NCBI RefSeq assembly: GCF_011617245.1
Contig: NZ_CP050152.1
Span: forward strand, 2,160,503-2,224,502
Reading direction: 5' to 3'
Length of the DNA stretch: 64,000 nucleotides
Source: Brevibacterium atlanticum
GTDB lineage: Bacteria > Actinomycetota > Actinomycetes > Actinomycetales > Brevibacteriaceae
The translations under genes were made by a program, and so were the position numbers. The first letter of the stretch is position 1; each line of letters opens with the position of its first letter. The notes beneath the pieces were generated by a model, which was not told where the DNA came from, searched no databases, and was given only the letters and a program-made list of their open reading frames with translations. Shown in pieces: positions 58,223 to 64,000 of the stretch.

Positions 58223-59059
58223 TCACAACGTGACGATTCGCCAGATCGCGACGAGTCCAAGGATGACGATGACCGTGCGCAGCAGCACCGGTGAGAACCG
58301 TCGGCCGATCCGCGCCCCGAAGTACCCGCCGATGAGCGAGCCGATCGCGATGCAGATGACGGCGATCCAGTTGATCCGGTCGTGGCCGACGATGATGTAC
58401 GTGCTCGCAGAGACCGTGTTGACGACGAGGACGAGAACGTTCTTCAGCCCGTTGAGCCGCTGCAGATCATCGGGCAGCAGCAGTCCGAGGAGGGCGATGA
58501 GGATGATGCCCTGGGCGGCGGCGAAGTACCCGCCGTAGATGGCGGTGAGGAAGACGACGAGGAGGACGGCCAGGTAACGGCCGGTCGACAGCGCATCCCC
58601 CGCCTCGGCGGCCGTGTGCTCGACTCCGGCTTCCTGCGCCCGACGCAGGGACCGGTTCTTCAGGTAGCGGGAGAGATAGGGCTGGCCTACGACCATGATC
58701 AGGGCGACGACGAGGAGGACGGGCACGATCGTCTCGAACGCGTCCTCGGGCAGATGCAGGAGCAGATACGCCCCGGTCAGCGATCCCAGCAGGGATGCCG
58801 GCACGAAGCCGAGGATCCGCCTCCACTGCCCGCGCAGCTCCTCACGGTAGCCGAACGACGAAGCGATGTTGCCGGGGATGAGGCCCACCGCGTTGCTCAT
58901 CGTCGACACGACGGGCGGGACCCCGAAGGCCACGAGTGCAGGGAAGGTGATGAGGGTGCCGGAACCGACGACCGCATTGATGCCGCCTGCAGCGATGCCG
59001 GCGAGAACGATCAGTCCGATCTGCCACGGTTCGAGACCGATGCTCTGCCACAGCTCCAT
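58223..59059 (-). CDS. TauE/SafE-family anion exporter
   Basis: 278 residues from ATG 59059, eight hydrophobic helices. Two TauE/SafE repeats show GGINAVVGSGTLITFPAL and, in the second half, TAIYGGYFAAAQGIILIA. Members export sulfite, sulfoacetate or other organic anions. It lies 2 bp downstream of an ABC ATPase gene that is not a partner by type, and 25 bp upstream of spoU on the same strand. Codon use is that of the core genome. Confidence 0.9.
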   Translation of the reverse strand: MELWQSIGLEPWQIGLIVLAGIAAGGINAVVGSGTLITFPALVAFGVPPVVSTMSNAVGLIPGNIASSFGYREELRGQWRRILGFVPASLLGSLTGAYLLLHLPEDAFETIVPVLLVVALIMVVGQPYLSRYLKNRSLRRAQEAGVEHTAAEAGDALSTGRYLAVLLVVFLTAIYGGYFAAAQGIILIALLGLLLPDDLQRLNGLKNVLVLVVNTVSASTYIIVGHDRINWIAVICIAIGSLIGGYFGARIGRRFSPVLLRTVIVILGLVAIWRIVTL

Positions 59060-59061
59060 GC

Positions 59062-59847
59062 TCAGAGAGTCGAGTGTGCGTGGTAGCGCTGACCGTCGCG
59101 GGTGAGCTTGATGTCGATGCCGAAGGTCGCGGCGAGGTTGTCCGCCGTGAGCGTCTCCTCGATGGGTCCGGCAGCCAGGTCGGTGCCGTCGGCGAGGAGC
59201 AGGACATGCGTGACCCCGGCCGGGATCTCCTCGACATGATGAGTGACCATGATCGTCGACGGCGCCCACTTCGACGACAGGATCTCCGTGAGCGCCCCGA
59301 GCAGCTCCTCACGACCGCCGAGGTCGAGGCCGGAGGCCGGTTCGTCGAGGAGCAGCAGCTCAGGGTCGGTCATGAGCGCCCGGGCGATCTGGACGCGTTT
59401 GCGCTCGCCCTCGGACAGGGTGCCGAAGGTGCGATCGGCCAGATGGGTGATGTTGAAGGCGGCGAGCAGATCGCGGGCCCGGTCGATATCGGCCTGTTCG
59501 TACTCTTCGACCCACCGTCCGGTGACGCCGTATGCTGCGGTGAGCACGGTGTCGAGCACCGCCTCGGAGCTGGGGATCCGATTGGCCAGCACCGTCGAGG
59601 CATAGCCGATGCGCGGTCGCAGTTCGAAGACGTCGACACGCCCGAGCTGCTCCTCGAGAATGCTCACAGAACCCGTCGTCGGGTGCATGCGTCCGGCCGC
59701 GAGTTCGAGCAGCGTCGTCTTGCCCGCACCGTTGGGCCCGAGTACGGCCCAATGTTCGCCCTCGGCGACGGTCAGCGAGAAGTTCTCGAGGAGGAAGTTC
59801 TTCCCCCGGCGCACGGACACGGAATCCAAATTCAGGACATCACTCAT
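59062..59847 (-). CDS. ABC-type ATP-binding protein
   Basis: 261 residues. Walker A VLGPNGAGKTTLLELAA, signature LSEGERKRVQIARALM, Walker B LLLLDEPASGLDLGG, His switch IMVTHHVEEIP. No permease or binding protein is nearby; the profile (single NBD with VTHHVEEIP) resembles the ModF/YlmA-like iron- or molybdate-type soluble ATPases. The role is unknown. It is the first gene of the minus-strand group with the TauE/SafE gene. Confidence 0.9.
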   Translation of the reverse strand: MSDVLNLDSVSVRRGKNFLLENFSLTVAEGEHWAVLGPNGAGKTTLLELAAGRMHPTTGSVSILEEQLGRVDVFELRPRIGYASTVLANRIPSSEAVLDTVLTAAYGVTGRWVEEYEQADIDRARDLLAAFNITHLADRTFGTLSEGERKRVQIARALMTDPELLLLDEPASGLDLGGREELLGALTEILSSKWAPSTIMVTHHVEEIPAGVTHVLLLADGTDLAAGPIEETLTADNLAATFGIDIKLTRDGQRYHAHSTL

Positions 59848-59891
59848 ATCCTCAGACTCTATCGCAGGCGCGCCGTCTATTCTGGTTCGAC

Positions 59892-60626
59892 ATGGACCTC
59901 ACGACCGACTCACTCCTGCTGACCCTGGCGATCAATCATCGTCTGCGCTCGACCCTGCCCCCTGACGAGGTCAGCGCCGCCTTCCTCGACGATGATCGTG
60001 ATGTTCCTCTCATCGTCGCCGATGAGGTCTTCGACACCTCCGTTCCGAGCGGACTGCTGCTCTTCGCAGCCGTAGCCGCCGCGGCGGGGATCACGCATGC
60101 GCGCTTGGCCCTGCACCATCCGTCCCTGCCGCATACGACTCCCCCGGTCGAGAAGGAGGCCCGGACGAAGGTCGGGCGGCACAGCGCCCCCGTCGTCCTC
60201 CACCGCGGTTCCGAGCAGGCTGCGGTGGCGCTCATCGGCGCCGAGGCGAACGTCGAGATCATCGCGTGCCGTCCCACGCTCTTCCGCCCCGTCACCGTCG
60301 GCACCTCCGCCGAGGCGCTGCGCCGCCTGCGTCTGCTCGTGATGGAGGGGCTCACCCTCGTTGAGACCCTCGACGTTCCCGAGGACTGGCGGCAGGGCCC
60401 GTGGAGGGACTGGCAGGAGGAGCTGTCGACGACGCATCCGATCTCCCGCCTCATTCCCACCGAGGCCGATTCGAGGGCGATCTACGCGGCCCTGGACATC
60501 CACCACCGGATGCGCTCGGTCCTCGCCCCGGCCACGGTCTCTCCACCGGAGTTCGGAACGCTGCTGTCTCAGCTGCACCCGGCCGCGGCGAACTACATCA
60601 TGGCAGTGGCTACGATGAACGGGTGA
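59892..60626 (+). CDS. Hypothetical protein
   Basis: A 244-residue protein I do not recognise. It is rich in Ala and Leu, without membrane segments or a signal peptide; the centre (VVLHRGSEQAAVALIGAEANVEIIACRP) has a beta-alpha pattern. Its stop overlaps the serB start (GTGA), so it is co-translated with phosphoserine phosphatase, which may hint at a link with serine metabolism. Base composition is that of the core. Confidence 0.75.
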   Translation: MDLTTDSLLLTLAINHRLRSTLPPDEVSAAFLDDDRDVPLIVADEVFDTSVPSGLLLFAAVAAAAGITHARLALHHPSLPHTTPPVEKEARTKVGRHSAPVVLHRGSEQAAVALIGAEANVEIIACRPTLFRPVTVGTSAEALRRLRLLVMEGLTLVETLDVPEDWRQGPWRDWQEELSTTHPISRLIPTEADSRAIYAALDIHHRMRSVLAPATVSPPEFGTLLSQLHPAAANYIMAVATMNG

Positions 60627-61306
60627 GTGAAACCCAGCAGAGCGCGCGCAGCGCCCCATCCGTCCAGCTGCTCGTCATGGACGTCGATTCGACGTTCATC
60701 AACGAGGAGGTCATCGACCTCCTCGCCGCCCACGCGGGTGTCGGTGATGAGGTCGCCGACATCACCGAACGCGCCATGGCCGGCGAACTCGACTTCTCTG
60801 CATCCTTGGCCGAACGTGTGGCACTGCTCGAGGGTCTGCCGGAGACCGTGCTCGATGAGGTGCGAGAGCAGATCACCCTCACCCCCGGTGCTGCCGACCT
60901 CGTAGCCGCCGTGCACTCGGCCGGCGGTCAGGTGGCCCTGGTGTCCGGAGGATTCACCGCGATCATCGCCCCGGTGGCCGCAGAGCTCGGCATCACCGAT
61001 GTCTTCGCCAATGGGCTCGGGGTCGTCGACGGCCTTCTCACCGGACGCACGAGCGGGAGAGTCATCGACCCGAGTGCGAAGGCCGAGATCTTCGAGGACC
61101 TGCTCTCGGCAGGAGGCTGTGAGCGAGCGGCTTCGGTGGCGATCGGCGATGGGGCCAATGACATCGGCATGATCCGCGCAGCCGGTCTCGGGGTGGCGTT
61201 CTGTGCGAAGCCGGCCCTCGTCGAGGCTGCCGATGCGTCCGTGACGACGCGAGACCTGCGTGAGGTGCTCACGATCATCGAGGCTCGCAGCACAGCGGCG
61301 CCTTGA
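60623..61306 (+). CDS. serB: Phosphoserine phosphatase
   Basis: 227 residues from GTG 60623. HAD motif I MDVDSTFINEEVIDLLA (nucleophile and acid DxD), motif II VALVSGGFTAI, motif III with Lys in DPSAKAEIF, motif IV VAIGDGANDIGMI. The pattern is that of SerB, which completes L-serine biosynthesis. It lacks the N-terminal ACT domains of longer actinobacterial SerB proteins. Its start overlaps the hypothetical gene's stop. A strong hairpin follows. Confidence 0.93.
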   Translation: MSETQQSARSAPSVQLLVMDVDSTFINEEVIDLLAAHAGVGDEVADITERAMAGELDFSASLAERVALLEGLPETVLDEVREQITLTPGAADLVAAVHSAGGQVALVSGGFTAIIAPVAAELGITDVFANGLGVVDGLLTGRTSGRVIDPSAKAEIFEDLLSAGGCERAASVAIGDGANDIGMIRAAGLGVAFCAKPALVEAADASVTTRDLREVLTIIEARSTAAP

Positions 61307-61343
61307 CAGTCGATCTTCCTGACACACACGAACTCTGACATGG

Positions 61344-61378
61344 ACTGAGGCCCTCCGAATTCTTCGGAGGGCCTCAGT
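61344..61378. terminator. Bidirectional terminator between serB and sixA
   Basis: A perfect 16-bp stem (ACTGAGGCCCTCCGAA arm) with a 3-base loop between the convergent genes. Confidence 0.85.
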
Positions 61379-61392
61379 TCAGGTTCGGCGGC

Positions 61393-61899
61393 TCACACGC
61401 CGTGGAAGACGCGGATCTGCGGCGCCGGGTACGACCCCGGCTCCACGTCCCAGCTCTCGAGGTCGAAGACCGCGATCGAGGAGGGACGGAACCCGTCCGG
61501 AACTCCACGTTCGGGGTTGAGGTGTCCGATCACCTCGGCGACGGTCGGTTGGTGGCCGACGATATAGGCGCACTCGCTGTCCGCAGGGATCGAGTTGATG
61601 GCATCGAGCCAGTCCTCGACCTCGCAGGCGTAGAGTGACGGATCCTCCCGCAGCTCGAGGCTGCCCGGTCTCTCGACGCTGCCGCCGACGGCCCGGTTCA
61701 CCGCTTCGACGACGGCCTGACCGGTCTGCACGGTCCGACGGGCGGCCGAGGCGATGGCCACATCGGGTGACCACCGTTCGGCGATCTCGGCTCCGGCTTC
61801 GACGGCCTGGGCCAGGCCCTTGGCACTGAGAGACCGTTCGAAGTCGGTCGGGCCGTCGGGCTCCGCCTTGGCGTGGCGGGCGAGGATGAGCACGGGCAT
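61393..61899 (-). CDS. SixA-like histidine phosphatase
   Basis: 168 residues. The RHG-like motif LARHAKAE at residues 6-13 supplies the phosphorylated His, and the second His is in YIVGHQPTVAEV. SixA removes phosphate from phosphohistidine in HPt domains in E. coli; in actinobacteria the target is unknown. It follows fabI by 24 bp on the same strand and is presumably transcribed from the fabG-fabI side. Confidence 0.87.
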   Translation of the reverse strand: MPVLILARHAKAEPDGPTDFERSLSAKGLAQAVEAGAEIAERWSPDVAIASAARRTVQTGQAVVEAVNRAVGGSVERPGSLELREDPSLYACEVEDWLDAINSIPADSECAYIVGHQPTVAEVIGHLNPERGVPDGFRPSSIAVFDLESWDVEPGSYPAPQIRVFHGV

Positions 61900-61923
61900 G
61901 TGTCGAGCCTCTCCCGTCGAGTC

Positions 61924-62682
61924 TCAGGCGCCGGTGGAGTGGAAGCCGCCGTCGACGTGGACCATCTCGCCGGTGGTGGCGGGGAACCAGTCCGAGAGCA
62001 GGGCGACGATCGCCTTGCCGGCAGGAGTGGTGTCTTTCTGGTCCCAGCCCAGCGGTGCACGGTCGCCCCACATGTCCTCGAGGGTCTCGAAGCCGGGAAT
62101 CGAGGTCGCCGCGGTGGTCTTGAGCGGACCGGCCGAGACGAGGTTGACGCGCACGCCGTCTTCGCCGACGTACTTCGCGAGGTAGCGGGCGGTGGACTCG
62201 AAGGCGGCCTTGGCCACGCCCATCCAGTCGTAGACCGGCCAGGAGATCGTCGCGTCGAACGTGAGTCCGACGATGCCGGCGCCCTTGTTGAGCACGGGCT
62301 TGGCGGCCACGGCGATGGCCTTGAGCGAGTATGCGGAGACGTGGATGGCGCCGGAGACCGACTCCCACGGGGTGTCGAGGAAGACTCCGCCGAGGGCGTC
62401 CTTCGGCGCGAAGGCGATAGCGTGGACGATGCCGTCGATGTTGCCGCCGAGGCGCTCGGGCAGAGCCGCGAGATCCTCTTCGTTCGTGGCGTCGAGTTCG
62501 ATGACGTTCGGGGCCTGGGGCAGGCGTTCGGCGATGACCTGGGTGATCTTCATCTGCCGACCGAAGCTGGAGAGGATGACTTCGGCACCCTGTTCCTGTG
62601 CGATGCGGGCGGCGGCGAAGGCGATCGATGCCTCCGTGAGCACGCCGGTGACGAGAATGCGTTTTCCGTCAAGAATTCCCAT
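61924..62682 (-). CDS. fabI: Enoyl-ACP reductase (InhA/FabI type)
   Basis: 252 residues from ATG 62682. The short-chain dehydrogenase fold with FabI features: MGILDGKRILVTGVLTEASIA (nucleotide site), HAIAFAPKDALGG, and the catalytic Tyr-x6-Lys in VYDWMGVAKAAFES; the HVDGGFHSTGA tail is normal. It reduces enoyl-ACP in the last step of fatty-acid elongation and is the target type of isoniazid and triclosan. fabG lies 130 bp upstream. Confidence 0.95.
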   Translation of the reverse strand: MGILDGKRILVTGVLTEASIAFAAARIAQEQGAEVILSSFGRQMKITQVIAERLPQAPNVIELDATNEEDLAALPERLGGNIDGIVHAIAFAPKDALGGVFLDTPWESVSGAIHVSAYSLKAIAVAAKPVLNKGAGIVGLTFDATISWPVYDWMGVAKAAFESTARYLAKYVGEDGVRVNLVSAGPLKTTAATSIPGFETLEDMWGDRAPLGWDQKDTTPAGKAIVALLSDWFPATTGEMVHVDGGFHSTGA

Positions 62683-62811
62683 GGTGGTCCTTTCTACAAG
62701 GGTCTGCTGGTCGTGTGGTTGACGCCGCTTCACGCGGCATCTCTGCTGTGAAGTCTACGGGCTGAGCTCCGGCGAGGCCGCATCGGATGCGGCAGGCAGG
62801 AGGGTCGAGGC

Positions 62812-63522
62812 TCAGTGCCCCATGCCGAGGCCGCCGTCGACGGGGATGACGGCACCGGAGATGTAGGCGGCCTCATCGGACGCCACCCAGCGGACGACCT
62901 TGGCGACTTCGGCCGGTTCGGCGAAGCGCTTGGCCGGAATCGTCGCCACGTACTCCTTCTGCTGCTTCTCGCTGAGTTCGTCGGTCATATCGGTGCGGAT
63001 GAAGCCCGGGGCGACGACGTTGGCCGTGATGCCGCGGGAGCCGAGTTCGCGGGTGATCGAGCGGGCGAGGCCGACGAGACCGGCCTTGGCCGAGGAGTAG
63101 TTCGCCTGGCCGGGGACTCCGTAGAGACCGGAGACCGAGGAGATGAGCACGATGCGGCCCTTCTTCCCCCGGATCATGTTCGTTATTCCGCGCTTGACGG
63201 TGCGGAAGACACCGGTGAGGTTCGTGTCGACGACCGCTTCGAAGTCGTCGTCGCTCATCCGCATGAGCAGGTTGTCCCGGGTGATGCCGGCATTGGCGAC
63301 GACCACCTCGACGGGGCCGAGCTTCTCTTCGACCTCGTCGAAGGCGGCATCGATGGATGCGGAATCGGTGACATCGGCAGACACGGCCAGCGCCCCGTCG
63401 GGGGCGTCTCCGTTGCGGGAGGTGACGGCCACCTTGTCACCATTGGCAATGAACTCCTCGGCGATGGTGCGGCCGATGCCGCGGTTGCCGCCGGTGACGA
63501 GGACTGTGCGTGGTTCGGACAC
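62812..63522 (-). CDS. fabG: 3-oxoacyl-ACP reductase
   Basis: 236 residues from GTG 63522 (AGGAG upstream). NADPH motif VLVTGGNRGIGRTIAEEF, NAGITRDNLLMRM, catalytic Ser in VLISSVSGLYG, Tyr and Lys in NYSSAKAGLVG and the IPVDGGLGMGH end. It reduces 3-oxoacyl-ACP ahead of FabI; the two form a fab pair as in mycobacterial mabA-inhA. Confidence 0.95.
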   Translation of the reverse strand: MSEPRTVLVTGGNRGIGRTIAEEFIANGDKVAVTSRNGDAPDGALAVSADVTDSASIDAAFDEVEEKLGPVEVVVANAGITRDNLLMRMSDDDFEAVVDTNLTGVFRTVKRGITNMIRGKKGRIVLISSVSGLYGVPGQANYSSAKAGLVGLARSITRELGSRGITANVVAPGFIRTDMTDELSEKQQKEYVATIPAKRFAEPAEVAKVVRWVASDEAAYISGAVIPVDGGLGMGH

Positions 63523-63621
63523 GGATGACTCCTGTTGGTCGACTATGTAGGCAAATCTATCGTGGACCAACCTATCCTGTCCCCCGGTCCGTGGATATGT
63601 CTCTGACAAAGGACGAGTATC

Positions 63622-64000
63622 ATGTTTGGCAGTCATCGATCGAAGAAGGATATGGTCAGGCACTCGCAACAGATCACCACGGCAGACACCGCCCTTGATG
63701 ATGACATGAGATCTCGGATCATCAGGTATTCGATCACCATGGGCATCAGGACGGCCTGCTTCGTGGCAGCCTATTTCGCTTTCGTCGCCGACCAGCACGT
63801 GATCATGTGGATCTGTGTGGCCGGCGCGGTGGTGTTGCCGTACCCGGCCGTGATCTTCGCCAATGCCGGTCGGGAGCGGTCCCGCGACGACGCCACCGCT
63901 CTGATCGACCAGGCTCCGCAGGCCGAGCTGCCGCCGGCCCGGGGCGAGACGATCTCCGAGGACGGCACCGTCACCGACTCCGGCGAGACCATCGCTGGGA
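63622..64000 (+). CDS. DUF3099-family membrane protein, partial
   Basis: 126 codons from ATG 63622 (AAAGGACGAG before it) to the right edge, where the frame is still open. Two membrane helices (TACFVAAYFAFV and VIMWICVAGAVVLPYPAVIF) follow a polar N-terminus with QQITTADTALDDDMRSR; this matches the actinobacterial DUF3099 family of unknown role. It is divergent from fabG. Confidence 0.8.
   Translation, partial: MFGSHRSKKDMVRHSQQITTADTALDDDMRSRIIRYSITMGIRTACFVAAYFAFVADQHVIMWICVAGAVVLPYPAVIFANAGRERSRDDATALIDQAPQAELPPARGETISEDGTVTDSGETIAG

Noticed and set aside
1-64000. CRISPR array, tRNA or rRNA genes
   Set aside because: No regularly spaced repeats and no tRNA cloverleaf or rRNA signature were noticed on either strand; short or unusual tRNAs could still be missed without a search tool.

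Overview
The window looks like a chromosomal segment of a high-GC actinobacterium, most likely Brevibacterium or a close relative in the Micrococcales. The signs are very GC-rich third positions, a mycobacterial-type SOS box before an imuA'-like gene, an InhA-type FabI beside FabG, start codons that look leaderless, and DUF families confined to actinobacteria. No rRNA, tRNA or CRISPR array was seen.

Layout. Positions 1-6.5 kb are chromosomal core: imuA' (cut by the left edge), a SAM methyltransferase, trmL, a ThiD/PdxK kinase, a zinc-free L31 (rpmE2), a YbaK-type deacylase and two poorly known proteins. Positions 57.3-64 kb are core again: a SpoU/TrmH methyltransferase, a TauE/SafE exporter, an ABC ATPase, a hypothetical gene, serB, sixA, fabI, fabG and a DUF3099 gene cut by the right edge. 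Between them lie about 51 kb of accessory DNA.

The accessory DNA appears to have entered through the spoU gene. Its 3' half occurs three times in the same orientation: a diverged orphan at 6.5-6.95 kb, a second orphan at 35.5-35.97 kb, and the intact gene at 57.3-58.2 kb. The last two share a perfect 68-bp block. This fits two islands stacked one after the other at one attachment region, although no integrase is visible.

Island 1 (about 7-35.5 kb) is a metal and metalloid resistance region. It starts with a HTH/PIN toxin-antitoxin pair. It then holds two ArsR/SmtB-regulated efflux units (a P-type ATPase with no CPC motif, and a CDF exporter) and a TetR/MFS drug-efflux pair. A copper regulon follows: multicopper oxidase, DUF6153 protein, CopZ, a secreted His-rich protein, CopA, a YHS protein, a DUF1541 lipoprotein, CopB, CsoR and CueP. 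Four CsoR-like ATACCC/GGGTAT palindromes are scattered through it. A large arsenic cluster ends the island: ACR3, an ArsR-ArsC fusion, two further LMW-phosphatase-type reductases, a frameshifted ArsO-like monooxygenase, two flavoproteins, an MFS exporter and a divergent ArsR.

Island 2 (about 36-57.3 kb) is mostly regulator/efflux pairs: PadR-DUF1048-ABC, LysR/MFS-EamA, a chloramphenicol exporter (Cmx type) with a possible leader peptide, and two TetR/MFS pairs. It also carries a tautomerase/HxlR pair, a deaminase-ASCH protein, an orphan PheS-like ligase, a phosphotransferase with a methyltransferase, an IS481-family transposase, a DUF6194/double-MerR pair, and several pseudogenes and IS relics.
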